The notes under the pieces are model-generated. The model saw only the letters and a list, made by a program, of their open reading frames with translations. It had not been told where the DNA came from and did no database searches. Shown here piece after piece: positions 34,353 to 43,057 of a stretch of 64,000 nucleotides of DNA (the stretch's first letter is position 1; each line of letters begins with the position of its first letter). The stretch is from assembly GCF_002797685.1 (NCBI RefSeq), contig NZ_PGFH01000002.1, positions 434,001 through 498,000 of the forward strand, written 5' to 3'. Source of the stretch: Salinibacterium amurskyense. GTDB taxonomy: Bacteria; Actinomycetota; Actinomycetes; Actinomycetales; Microbacteriaceae. Both the position numbers and the translations under genes were made by a program.

Positions 34353-36260
34353 ATGGCTATGGCCACTCGCAGCGACTTGCGCAACGTAGCAATCGTTGCC
34401 CACGTTGACCACGGAAAGACGACGCTCGTTGACGCGATGCTTCGCCAGACGAACTCCTTCGAAGCGCACGCGCACCTCGAAGAGCGCGCAATGGACTCGA
34501 ACGAACTCGAGCGCGAAAAGGGAATTACGATTCTCGCGAAGAACACCGCGATTTCCTACAACGGCAAGTACGCCACTGAAGGTCCCATCACGATCAACGT
34601 GATTGACACCCCTGGCCACGCCGACTTCGGTGGCGAGGTTGAGCGTGGACTCAGCATGGTTGACGGCGTTGTACTGCTCGTTGACGCCAGTGAGGGCCCG
34701 CTTCCGCAGACTCGCTTCGTGCTCCGTAAGGCACTCGAGGCCAAGCTGCCCGTCATCCTCTTGGTCAACAAGACCGACCGCCCCGATGCTCGCATCGACG
34801 AGGTTGTTGCCGAGAGCCAAGACCTTCTCTTGGGTCTTGCGAGCGACATGGCGGATGACGTTCCTGACCTCGACTTGGACGCCATTCTTGACGTTCCTGT
34901 CGTCTTCGCTTCGGGCCGTGCCGGCGCCGCAAGCTGGAACAAGCCCGAAAACGGTTCGCTTCCGGATAACGACGACCTCGAGCCGCTGTTCGACGCGATC
35001 CTTAAGCACGTTCCTGCTCCCTCGTACGACGACGAGCACCCCCTTCAGGCGTGGGTCACCAACCTTGACTCCTCGCCGTTCCTCGGCCGCCTTGCTCTTC
35101 TTCGCGTCTTCAACGGCACGATCAAGAAGGGCCAGACCGTTGCTTGGGTCAAGCACGATGGCACGCAGGCTAACGTTCGCGTGACCGAGCTCATGATCAC
35201 GAAGGCTCTCGACCGTTACCCGGCCGAAAGCGCTGGCCCTGGTGACATCGTCGCCGTTGCTGGATTCGAAGACATCTTCATCGGTGAAACTCTCTGTGAC
35301 CCCAACGACGTTCGCCCGTTGCCGACCATCACGGTTGATGACCCCGCGATCTCGATGACCATCGGAACCAACACTTCGCCGATCATCGGCAAGGTCAAGG
35401 GCCACAAGCTCACCGCTCGTATGGTCAAGGACCGTCTCGACCGTGAGCTCGTCGGTAACGTTTCGCTCAAGCTCGTCGACATCGGACGCCCGGATGCCTG
35501 GGAAGTTCAGGGTCGTGGAGAGCTCGCTCTTGCCATCCTCGTTGAGCAGATGCGTCGTGAAGGCTTCGAACTGACTGTCGGCAAGCCGCAGGTGGTTATC
35601 AAGAAGATCGACGGCAAGGTACACGAGCCCTACGAGCACCTCACGATCGATGCTCCTGAGGAATACCTCGGCGCCATCACTCAGCTTCTCGCTTCTCGTA
35701 AGGGACGCATGGACGGCATGAGCAACCACGGCACCGGCTGGGTTCGCATGGAGTTCGTTGTTCCGTCGCGTGGACTCATCGGTTTCCGTACCGAGTTCAT
35801 GACCATCACTCGTGGTGCCGGTATCGCTAACGCGGTGTCGCACGGTTACGAGCCGTGGGCTGGCGAGATCGTTACGCGCGTCAACGGTTCTATCGTTGCC
35901 GACCGTTCCGGTGTTGCTACTCCGTTCGCCATGGTTGCATTGCAGGAGCGCATGTCGTTCTTCGTAGAGCCCACGCAGGAGGTGTACGAAGGCATGGTTG
36001 TTGGCGAGAACTCGCGCGCTGACGACATGGACGTCAACATCACCAAGGAAAAGCAGCTCACCAACATGCGCCAGTCGACCTCGGACTCGTTCGAGCGTAT
36101 GACTCCGTCGCGCAAGCTCACGTTGGAAGAGTGCCTCGAATTCGCTCGTGAAGACGAGTGTGTTGAGGTTACTCCTGAGTTCGTGCGTATCCGCAAGGTA
36201 GAGCTCGACAGCAACGCGCGGGCACGTCTCACCTCGCGCTTGAAGAAGCAGAACGCCTAA
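34353..36260 (+). CDS. typA: Ribosome-associated GTPase TypA/BipA
   Basis: 635 residues, full length. The G1 motif AHVDHGKTTL, the ERGITI-type switch (EREKGITILAKN), DTPGHADFGGEVERGL and NKTDRPDAR are the translational GTPase motifs. The C-terminal half has the EF-G-like domains V and the BipA-specific end with GVATPFAMVALQERM. It acts on the ribosome during growth at low temperature or stress and in subunit assembly. ATG 34353 has AAGGA 8 nt upstream; a second ATG at 34359 is possible. Confidence 0.97.
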   Translation: MAMATRSDLRNVAIVAHVDHGKTTLVDAMLRQTNSFEAHAHLEERAMDSNELEREKGITILAKNTAISYNGKYATEGPITINVIDTPGHADFGGEVERGLSMVDGVVLLVDASEGPLPQTRFVLRKALEAKLPVILLVNKTDRPDARIDEVVAESQDLLLGLASDMADDVPDLDLDAILDVPVVFASGRAGAASWNKPENGSLPDNDDLEPLFDAILKHVPAPSYDDEHPLQAWVTNLDSSPFLGRLALLRVFNGTIKKGQTVAWVKHDGTQANVRVTELMITKALDRYPAESAGPGDIVAVAGFEDIFIGETLCDPNDVRPLPTITVDDPAISMTIGTNTSPIIGKVKGHKLTARMVKDRLDRELVGNVSLKLVDIGRPDAWEVQGRGELALAILVEQMRREGFELTVGKPQVVIKKIDGKVHEPYEHLTIDAPEEYLGAITQLLASRKGRMDGMSNHGTGWVRMEFVVPSRGLIGFRTEFMTITRGAGIANAVSHGYEPWAGEIVTRVNGSIVADRSGVATPFAMVALQERMSFFVEPTQEVYEGMVVGENSRADDMDVNITKEKQLTNMRQSTSDSFERMTPSRKLTLEECLEFAREDECVEVTPEFVRIRKVELDSNARARLTSRLKKQNA

Positions 36261-36309
36261 CCCTTAATCTCGCAGCGGGCTCACATGAGCCAGCAATCTG
36301 CAGAGAGTA

Positions 36310-36345
36310 CGATGCAGCCACGGTCATTTGATCGTGGCTGCATCG
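36310..36345 (+). terminator. Terminator after typA
   Basis: CGATGCAGCCACG (36310-36322) and CGTGGCTGCATCG (36333-36345) form a perfect 13-bp stem with a 10-nt loop, 49 bp after the typA stop. TTGGTT follows in place of a clean T-run. Confidence 0.75.
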
Positions 36346-36393
36346 TTGGTTAACGACCCGTCCAGCCGTAGCCCCTCGTCTTCTGGAGTTGTC

Positions 36394-36855
36394 ATGTTGA
36401 GCGCACGCCACAGTGTTAGCGCATCCGTAGCCCTCGTTCTGGCTCTCGCGGCCACACCGGCGCTTGCCGGCTGCTCGGGGGAGAACCCCATTGGCGGCAT
36501 CGTGGAGCAGGCGACTGGCGGCAATGTGAGCTTGGGTGGCACTGAGATTCCCGAAGGCTTTCCTAGCGCCGTGCCGCTGCACGACGGTGAGGTGCAGTTC
36601 GGTATCGCGGCAGGTGAGGGCGATAGCCGTGGCTATAACGTCACGATCATGACGGGGGCGCAGTCGCCGCTCGACGCCATTGAGGCAGCCTTTGCGGATG
36701 CCGGCTTTGAGTCACAGGTGCAAGCGAGCGGGGCAGACGGCGCAGGTACCGTCATTTTCTCGAGCGACGCTTGGAATGTCGCCGTTATCGTTGCGAGCAC
36801 CGACGACGGGTACACCGCCAACTACACCGTTGCGCCAGTGAGCGCCACGAACTAG
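36394..36855 (+). CDS. Small secreted lipoprotein, function unknown
   Basis: 153 residues. A signal peptide ends ATPALAGC, with the lipid Cys at 27. The mature part has GGTEIPEGFPSAVPLHDGEVQFGIAAGEGDSRGYNVTI and an AGFESQVQASGADGAGTVIFSS segment, an alpha/beta pattern seen in small actinobacterial lipoproteins of unknown role. TGGAG lies 5 nt before ATG 36394. The convergent efeB gene ends 27 bp away. Confidence 0.75.
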   Translation: MLSARHSVSASVALVLALAATPALAGCSGENPIGGIVEQATGGNVSLGGTEIPEGFPSAVPLHDGEVQFGIAAGEGDSRGYNVTIMTGAQSPLDAIEAAFADAGFESQVQASGADGAGTVIFSSDAWNVAVIVASTDDGYTANYTVAPVSATN

Positions 36856-36882
36856 GGCTGTCGCACGAACTAGCGCCGTCGC

Positions 36883-38151
36883 TTAGGCGAGGTCGAACAT
36901 CCCGGCGCCGATGAAGCTCGACGATGATGCCCCGGGAGGAACCGCGAAAATCGCTGAACCGACGTAGCGCACATACTCGTTCATGAGGTCGTTGCGAGAG
37001 AGCGCGAGCTGAATAGGCACGAACTGTGTCTCAGGATCGCGTTGGAAGCTGATGAAGAACAGCCCGGCATTGAGCCGGCCAAGCTCGTCGTTGCCGTCGA
37101 CGAAGTTGTACCCGCGACGCAGAATCTGGGCGCCGCCATGAGTGTCGGGGTGGGCGAGCTTCACGTGCGATGCGTCGTCGATCAGGGGAGCGTCATCGCG
37201 ACCGGTCTGCTCGAAGTCGGGATCGGTAAACTCGCCGCCGCCGCTGAGCGGAGCGCCCTCGCCCTTCGTACGGCCGAAGATTGTCTCTTGTTCACGCAGG
37301 GACGTGCGGTCCCAGGTTTCGATCGTCATGCGAATCTTGCGGCTTACGAGGTACGAGCCGCCGGCCATCCACGCTGTTCCGTCTCCGGATGCTGCCCAGA
37401 CGTGTTCGTTGACGCCCTCGGTGTCTTCGGCGCGCAGGTTGGCGGTGCCGTCTTTGAAGCCGAAGAGATTGCGCGGTGTCGTTTGCGCCTGCGTGGTGGA
37501 CGACGTGCGGCCAAAGCCGAGCTGGGACCAGCGGAGCGTTGCCCGCCCGAAGGCGATGCGGGACAGGTTGCGGATGGCGTGAACGGCGACCTGAGGGTCG
37601 TCGCTGCACGCTTGGATGCAGATGTCGCCGCCGACGAGTTCGGGCAGCAGAGCGTCGCTGGGGAACTTGGGGAGGTCGATGAGGGCGGTTGGTCGCTTGC
37701 TGGCGAGGCCGAAACGGTCGTCGAACAGGCTGGGGCCGAAGCCAAAGGTGATCGTGAGTCCGCCCGGCGGAAGGTCGAGGGCCTCACCGGTGTCGTCCGG
37801 TGGAGCGTCGTAGGGGCCACCTGCAGGCCCGTATTCGCCGGCGGCCTGGCCTGCCGTCATCCGTGCTGCAGCGTAGCTCCAGTCGCGCAGCAACTCGATG
37901 AGTTCGTCGCGGCTGATGTCGTTGACGTCGAACGCGGCGAAGTGCAATCGATCTTGCGCCGGCGTAATAATGCCCGACTGGTGCTCGCCGAAGAACGGGT
38001 AGGTCGACGCCACATCATTGCTGGTGGATGTCGAGCCGCCACCGTTGACCGCGAAAGCACCGCCGACGCCGAGACCGGCACCCACGACTCCCGCTCCGGC
38101 GAGGCCGAGCAGGCCGCGGCGGGAGAGTCCCTTGGTGTCATCGTGAGGCAT
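36883..38151 (-). CDS. efeB: Iron uptake peroxidase EfeB (DyP-type, Tat-exported)
   Basis: 422 residues. The Tat signal has SRRGLLGLAGAGVVG at about 10-24, so it is exported folded with haem. The DyP motif GFKDGT is present, with the His of VHAIRNLSRIAFG nearby in the fold's usual order. EfeB peroxidase activity oxidises Fe(II) or helps release iron from haem for EfeU. Third gene of efeUOB, 42 bp after efeO. Confidence 0.93.
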   Translation of the reverse strand: MPHDDTKGLSRRGLLGLAGAGVVGAGLGVGGAFAVNGGGSTSTSNDVASTYPFFGEHQSGIITPAQDRLHFAAFDVNDISRDELIELLRDWSYAAARMTAGQAAGEYGPAGGPYDAPPDDTGEALDLPPGGLTITFGFGPSLFDDRFGLASKRPTALIDLPKFPSDALLPELVGGDICIQACSDDPQVAVHAIRNLSRIAFGRATLRWSQLGFGRTSSTTQAQTTPRNLFGFKDGTANLRAEDTEGVNEHVWAASGDGTAWMAGGSYLVSRKIRMTIETWDRTSLREQETIFGRTKGEGAPLSGGGEFTDPDFEQTGRDDAPLIDDASHVKLAHPDTHGGAQILRRGYNFVDGNDELGRLNAGLFFISFQRDPETQFVPIQLALSRNDLMNEYVRYVGSAIFAVPPGASSSSFIGAGMFDLA

Positions 38152-38193
38152 GGCGGTGCTTTCGGGGTGATTAGTGCGTGGTCGCGACTGCGG

Positions 38194-39369
38194 TTAAAGA
38201 ACGAGAACTGCGGTCAGTCGCGAGAGTGGTTCCGCAAGAGCATTCACTTGATCGGAGAACGCGCGAATTTCACTCGTGGATAGTTCAGTGTAAAGGCGGA
38301 ACCCGTCGCCTTCCCGCTGGGCGTCGAGCAAGACCTGCAGCTGCTCGAATTCCTCATCGAGAGTGGCGGCGAGGTCGGCGTCCTTCTCCACCAGGATGTC
38401 GCGAACACCGTCATAGAGCACGCGTGCACCATCGATGTTGGCTTGGAAGTCCCAGAGGTCGGTGTGCGACCAGAATTCTTCTTCGCCGGTGACCTTGCCG
38501 CTGGCGACCTCATCGAGGAGGCCAATAGCGCCGTTGGTCTGCTGGTCGAGAGTGAACTCGAGATCCTGCACGTTGGCGTAGAGCGTGTTGGTGTCGGCGA
38601 CGAGCTGCGACGCGAGCGCTTCACGCTTGGACTGGTCGTAGGCTTCGAAGCCGGCTTCGGCATCCTCGGGCCACAGGTCCTTTTCGATGGCGTGCCAGCC
38701 GGTCCACTCCTGGCCGTCTTCGAGGTCCGCTTCACGCAGATCCATACGGGGGTCGAGGTCACCGAACGACTCGGCGACAGTTTCAACGCGCTCCCAGAAG
38801 ACGCGAGTGGGGGCGTAAAGCGCACGAGCAGTGTCATCGTCGCCCGCAATGTAGGCGGCAGCGAAGTCTTCGGTGCCGACCACGAGGTTCTCGATCTGGT
38901 CTTTCACGTAGCTCTTGTAGTTGGCATTGGCCGCCTCGACCTGAGCGGCGATGTCTCCGCTGAAAGAAAGATCGGCGCCGGAGTCGGTCACGGTGAACGG
39001 CGTTGAACCAATGCCTTCGCCGACCATCCCGGGCTTGCAGACCGTGAAGTATTCGCCGGGCTGCGCGAGAACGACGAGGTCGCGAGTGATGCCGGGGCCG
39101 ATATTCTCGACCTCACCTACGATGCGCAGGCCGTCATCCGCGAGCAAATAGAACTCGGTGACCTGGTCGCCCGAGTTGGTGACCGAGAACACGAGGTTGC
39201 CGCTGGGTGCTTCGGTCGAGCTCACTGCACAATCGGTCGCACTGCTGTCGACGGTGATTGTGTTGCTGGCCGCGGTGGTTCCGACGTTGTTGGGCACGCA
39301 ACCGGTGAGCGCGAGTGCCGCAACGGTAGCGGCTGCGGCGTAGCCAAAGCGGGGCGAAAGGGCGGTCAT
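38194..39369 (-). CDS. efeO: Iron uptake lipoprotein EfeO
   Basis: 391 residues. The lipobox is LTGC with Cys24. After it comes an N-terminal cupredoxin-like domain (about 40-130; SGNLVFSVTNSGDQVTEFYLL) and then the M75 imelysin-like domain with the HxxE iron-site motif in GWHAIEKDLWPED. It captures ferrous/ferric iron at the cell surface and passes it to EfeU. Its ATG overlaps the efeU stop by one base. Confidence 0.94.
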   Translation of the reverse strand: MTALSPRFGYAAAATVAALALTGCVPNNVGTTAASNTITVDSSATDCAVSSTEAPSGNLVFSVTNSGDQVTEFYLLADDGLRIVGEVENIGPGITRDLVVLAQPGEYFTVCKPGMVGEGIGSTPFTVTDSGADLSFSGDIAAQVEAANANYKSYVKDQIENLVVGTEDFAAAYIAGDDDTARALYAPTRVFWERVETVAESFGDLDPRMDLREADLEDGQEWTGWHAIEKDLWPEDAEAGFEAYDQSKREALASQLVADTNTLYANVQDLEFTLDQQTNGAIGLLDEVASGKVTGEEEFWSHTDLWDFQANIDGARVLYDGVRDILVEKDADLAATLDEEFEQLQVLLDAQREGDGFRLYTELSTSEIRAFSDQVNALAEPLSRLTAVLVL

Positions 39370-40226
39370 TAGGCTCCTTGAGTGCTGAGAGGTGAAGCGG
39401 GAACGAAGGACTTATCTGCACGGGCGTTGCCGCGAACAGTGCGGATGAAGATCGTCATAACGATGCCGACGTAAGCCGACCAGACACCCGCCTCGAACCA
39501 CGTGGTGGCGGGGGAGAAGTTGAAGACGCCCTTGAGCAGCGTTCCGTACCAGCTATCGGGTGGGATGACCGCGCTCACGTCGAAGGCGAGGGCGTGAAGC
39601 CCCGGCAGCACGCCGGCCTCTTGCAGATCGTGAACTCCATACGAGAGCACGCCAGCGGCCACGATGATCAGGATGGCACCGGTCCAGGTGAAGAAGCGAG
39701 TGAGGTTGATGCTGACCACACCGCGATAGATGAGGTAGCCAAGAACAATTGCCGCGGCGATGCCGAGCGCTGCCCCGGTAAGGGGGAGAGTCGTGGAGCC
39801 GCTGGCCTGAACGGCGGCCCAGATAAAGAGAGCGGTTTCGATTCCTTCGCGCCCCACGGCGAGGAACGCGACGAGCACGAGGCCCCAGCCGGCGCCGGTG
39901 AGATGCGAGTCAACTTCGCTGCGCAGTTCGCGACCAAGGCCGCGGGCGGCGCGCAGCATCCAGAAGATCATCCATGTGACAAAGGCCGTTGCGATGATCG
40001 AGAGGATGCCGCCGATCAGCTCTTGCGCCTGAAAGGAGAGGCCGTAGGCGCCAAAGGTCAGACTCGCGCCGAGGCCGAGGGAGAGTGCAACGGCAATGCC
40101 GACGCCGAGCCAGATGCGGGGTAGAACGTCGCGACGATCGATCTTGTGAACGTACGCAATCAGGATGCCAACAACGAGCGCGGCTTCAAGGCCTTCGCGC
40201 AGGCCAATTAGGAAGTTTGCGAGCAC
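39369..40226 (-). CDS. efeU: Ferrous iron permease EfeU (FTR1 family)
   Basis: 285 residues with seven membrane helices. Both REGLE-type iron motifs are seen: [10 protein letters not shown] at residues 9-18 and [10 protein letters not shown] near 125. The protein carries iron inward in concert with EfeO and EfeB. Start GTG 40226 has GAGAG upstream. It is the first gene of the operon and follows an iron box. Confidence 0.95.
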   Translation of the reverse strand: MLANFLIGLREGLEAALVVGILIAYVHKIDRRDVLPRIWLGVGIAVALSLGLGASLTFGAYGLSFQAQELIGGILSIIATAFVTWMIFWMLRAARGLGRELRSEVDSHLTGAGWGLVLVAFLAVGREGIETALFIWAAVQASGSTTLPLTGAALGIAAAIVLGYLIYRGVVSINLTRFFTWTGAILIIVAAGVLSYGVHDLQEAGVLPGLHALAFDVSAVIPPDSWYGTLLKGVFNFSPATTWFEAGVWSAYVGIVMTIFIRTVRGNARADKSFVPASPLSTQGA

Positions 40227-40258
40227 TGAACTCTCTTGTCACTCGTGTTTGTCGGTGG

Positions 40259-40277
40259 ATTGGTAAGCCTAACCTAA
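40259..40277. promoter_or_regulatory. DtxR/IdeR-type iron box between efeU and the fdxA operon
   Basis: The 19 bp ATTGGTAAGCCTAACCTAA agree with the IdeR/DtxR consensus TTAGGTTAGCCTAACCTAA at 16 of 19 positions; one half is perfect. It lies 33 bp before the efeU start and 65 bp before the divergent PIG-L-like gene. With iron bound, the repressor would shut efeUOB and possibly also affect the other direction. Confidence 0.85.
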
Positions 40278-40341
40278 GCAACCGTAATTGGACTACCTGT
40301 GCTTATTCTGTCTACTGCACAACAAGGGTGGAGGTACCGTC

Positions 40342-41520
40342 GTGAAGGATCGCGCACAGCGCGTGCTGGTTATCGCCGCGCGCCCAGAAGATGAGGCCTA
40401 CGTATTCGGGGCCACCATCGCCACTCTCGTTCAGCGCGGCACTGAACTCATCGTGCTCAGCTGCAGCAACAACGCCACCGCCGCAATCGGGGCAAGCCCG
40501 GCGACGGGCGATGTTCCCCTGGTTGCCGCCGAGACTGCTTTTGCCCCTGCCGCGGCTGGCGCCCCTGGCGCGCCCGGCATGGCTGGCACGGCAAGCGCCT
40601 CCGCGACCAACGCCACCGCGGTGAGCGAGAGCGAGGAATTGCCAGCGGCTGCCTCGCCCGAATCCGTCGACGAGGTCGTGCGCGAAATTCTCGGCATTAC
40701 TGCCCACCACATTCTTCGCGAAGACAACGGGCGCCAGTTCACCAAGCTCAACGCTCGTGATCTCGCCTCTGACATTGCGGCTGCTATCACTGCGCTGAAG
40801 CCGGATGTCGTCGTCAGCTACGCCAAAGAGCACAGCGGCACGGCGCGCGGCTCCGAGGCGCTGCTCGTGCACGAAGCCACCGCCCTCGCTACTGAACTCG
40901 CTGGCGTGCCCTTTTATACGGCATCCGCTGTTCCTGTTGATCGTGGCGTTGCGGTGTCGTCTGCCACAGCGCTTGCCTTCAAGCGTCGGGCAACCGAGAT
41001 TTATCGCAATGAGATTCCGGTGGGCGAGAGCGTGTCGACCCCGGTGGAGTATTTGCGCCGTTTGCGTCGTCGCGAGCTCGTGATCGGTGAACGTAGCCGC
41101 GCCGAGCGTGTGGCCCTGGCTTTCCTTTCCCTCGTGCTCGGTGCGCTCGTGGGCGTTGTGCTCACGGCGGTACACCAGTCGTCGTTCACAATTGGCGACG
41201 CACGAATCCCGTGGGGGATCGTGGCGTCGGTCACTCTCGTGACCGCGTTGATCCTCGGCTTGCGGCTCATCTACGACACACGCGTCGCTGCCGGCTTTGC
41301 GTCGCTCGGTGTTCTCTTGATGTCGGCGCTGCTGGCCAACGTGATGCCCGGAGGAACGATTCTGATTCCGGCGAATACGGCGGGGTATGTATGGACTTTT
41401 GCGCCCGTGCTCGTGGTGCTCATCATTGTGGGGTGGCCGCGGGTGAATCGTCAGGTTTCGTCGGCGAGCCGCGCTAACATTGAATTGAACTCTCCCGTGA
41501 AAGGTGCGGATATCTCGTGA
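40342..41520 (+). CDS. PIG-L-like protein with C-terminal membrane domain, degenerate active site
   Basis: 392 residues from GTG 40342 (GGAGG 7 nt upstream). The N-terminal half has the layout of PIG-L/LmbE deacetylases: [23 protein letters not shown] in place of the usual AHPDDE zinc motif, [33 protein letters not shown], and CSNNAT after the second strand. His of AHPDDE is Arg and its first Asp is Glu, so zinc binding is probably lost. An Ala-rich insert lies at about 60-110. Residues about 270-375 hold four membrane helices. GTGA overlap with fdxA suggests coupled translation. Role unknown. Confidence 0.75.
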   Translation: MKDRAQRVLVIAARPEDEAYVFGATIATLVQRGTELIVLSCSNNATAAIGASPATGDVPLVAAETAFAPAAAGAPGAPGMAGTASASATNATAVSESEELPAAASPESVDEVVREILGITAHHILREDNGRQFTKLNARDLASDIAAAITALKPDVVVSYAKEHSGTARGSEALLVHEATALATELAGVPFYTASAVPVDRGVAVSSATALAFKRRATEIYRNEIPVGESVSTPVEYLRRLRRRELVIGERSRAERVALAFLSLVLGALVGVVLTAVHQSSFTIGDARIPWGIVASVTLVTALILGLRLIYDTRVAAGFASLGVLLMSALLANVMPGGTILIPANTAGYVWTFAPVLVVLIIVGWPRVNRQVSSASRANIELNSPVKGADIS

Positions 41521-41852
41521 CGTATGTCATCGCTCAGCCCTGTGTCGATCTGAAGGATCGCGCGTGTGTAGACGAATGCCCAGTCGACTGCATCTATGAG
41601 GGCGACCGCATGCTCTACATCCACCCGGATGAGTGCGTTGACTGCGGTGCGTGCGAACCGGTGTGTCCTGTCGAGGCCATCTACTACGAAGACGATCTGC
41701 CCGACAAGTGGGCCGACTACTACAAGGCCAACGTCGAATTCTTTGACCTTCTTGACGACACATCACCCGGTGGCGCCGCGAAGGTTGGTGTGATTCACAA
41801 GGACCACGCGCTCATCTCGGCTTTGCCCGAGGGTGGCGGGTCCTCCGACTAA
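41517..41852 (+). CDS. fdxA: 7Fe ferredoxin
   Basis: 111 residues. Cys9, then [10 protein letters not shown] gives the 3Fe-4S set (CxxxxxxxCxxxC plus a remote Cys) and [12 protein letters not shown] gives the 4Fe-4S set. Length and the long C-terminal tail fit the FdxA ferredoxins of actinobacteria, which carry electrons for cytochromes P450 and other redox enzymes. It sits between a PIG-L-like gene and dapC with short overlaps on both sides. Confidence 0.95.
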   Translation: MTYVIAQPCVDLKDRACVDECPVDCIYEGDRMLYIHPDECVDCGACEPVCPVEAIYYEDDLPDKWADYYKANVEFFDLLDDTSPGGAAKVGVIHKDHALISALPEGGGSSD

Positions 41853-42958
41853 TGGCGCGCACGCCGCTGGCTCTCCCTGACTTTCCCTGGGATTCCCTTG
41901 TGCCCTTTGGCGCCATTGCGCGTACGCATCCCGATGGGATGGTCGACCTTTCCGTGGGGTCACCCGTAGATCCGACTCCTGCCATCATTCGCCAGAGTCT
42001 GGCGACGGCGACGGATGCTCACGCCTACCCCACAGTCACGGGCACCGTTCAGCTGCGTGAGGCCATCGTCGAGTGGTTTGAGCGCCGTCGAGGCGTTTCG
42101 GGGCTCACCGTCGACCACGTTCTGCCGACTGTCGGCTCCAAAGAATTGGTGGCGCTGCTGCCGCAGATGCTCGGCCTCGGTAAAGGCGACGTGGTCGTGT
42201 TTCCCACGGTCGCTTACCCGACCTACGCCATCGGCGCTGCCCTGGTGGGCGCAACGGCTGTTGCTTCTGACAACCCTGCTGAGTGGCCCGAGAACACTGC
42301 GCTTGTGTGGCTCAACAGCCCGGGCAACCCCGATGGCCGCGTGCTCGACACTGACCAGTTGCGTGCCGCTGTGGCTCGCGCCCGCGAACTGGGTGCCGTG
42401 ATCGCTTCAGACGAGTGCTACGCCGAGCTCAACTGGAACGGCGTCGACCCCACCCCCTCAATTCTCGACCCCGAGGTGATCGGCGACGATCGCTCTTCGG
42501 TGCTCGCGGTGTACTCCCTCAGCAAGCAATCCAACCTTGCCGGATACCGCGCTGCGTTTGTGGCGGGATGCTCGCAACTGATCTCCGAGCTTCTCGCTGT
42601 GCGCAAGCATGTCGGGCTCATTGTTCCCGGCCCGGTGCAGGCAGCAATGGCTACAGCTCTGCAGGATGACGCGCACGTCGCCGAACAGCGCGAGCTGTAC
42701 CGCGCCCGCCGAGCGAAGCTACTTCCGGCTTTGGAGCGCGCAGGATTCCGCATAGACGACAGCGTCGCCGGGCTCTATCTCTGGGCGACAAAGAACGAAG
42801 ACTCCTGGCAGACGGTTGGTGATCTGGCTCAGGCCGGCATCCTCGTTGTTCCGGGCTCGTTTTACGGTGAATCGCCGGCCCGCCACGTGCGTATTGCGCT
42901 CACGGCGAGCGACGCAACGATTGCGGATGCCGTAGCCCGCCTCGATTTACTCGCTTAA
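41852..42958 (+). CDS. dapC: Succinyldiaminopimelate transaminase
   Basis: 368 residues, fold-type I aminotransferase. The PLP Lys is in VYSLSKQSNLAGYRAAFV; LNSPGNPDGRVL and SDECYAELNW are conserved class I features. The actinobacterial DapC group lies next to fdxA in many genomes, as here, and its overlap with fdxA by one base supports that assignment. It makes N-succinyl-LL-2,6-diaminopimelate for lysine and cell wall synthesis, together with dapD and dapE downstream. Confidence 0.9.
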   Translation: MARTPLALPDFPWDSLVPFGAIARTHPDGMVDLSVGSPVDPTPAIIRQSLATATDAHAYPTVTGTVQLREAIVEWFERRRGVSGLTVDHVLPTVGSKELVALLPQMLGLGKGDVVVFPTVAYPTYAIGAALVGATAVASDNPAEWPENTALVWLNSPGNPDGRVLDTDQLRAAVARARELGAVIASDECYAELNWNGVDPTPSILDPEVIGDDRSSVLAVYSLSKQSNLAGYRAAFVAGCSQLISELLAVRKHVGLIVPGPVQAAMATALQDDAHVAEQRELYRARRAKLLPALERAGFRIDDSVAGLYLWATKNEDSWQTVGDLAQAGILVVPGSFYGESPARHVRIALTASDATIADAVARLDLLA

Positions 42959-43021
42959 GTGCACTAACGGGCCGAGGCCTTGTGTTTGACCTCCAAAAGT
43001 GAGGGCATTCGATTAGTGGGT

Positions 43022-43051
43022 GTGACAGTGGCTATCCAAGCCTTGTAGGCT
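43022..43051 (+). promoter_or_regulatory. Promoter of gltA (leaderless)
   Basis: GTGACA (43022-43027), an 18-bp spacer and TAGGCT (43046-43051) fit a vegetative promoter. TAGGCT ends 6 nt before GTG 43058 and there is no ribosome site, so the mRNA should begin at or next to the start codon. Confidence 0.6.
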
Positions 43052-43057
43052 GTAGCG

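Noticed and set aside
34338-35843. 501-codon open frame on the minus strand across typA
   Set aside because: Antisense shadow of a highly conserved gene, with no start signal and an Arg/Val/Glu-biased composition.
40288-40341. Longer start of the PIG-L-like gene
   Set aside because: The extra residues read through the promoter region; GTG 40342 has a GGAGG ribosome site.
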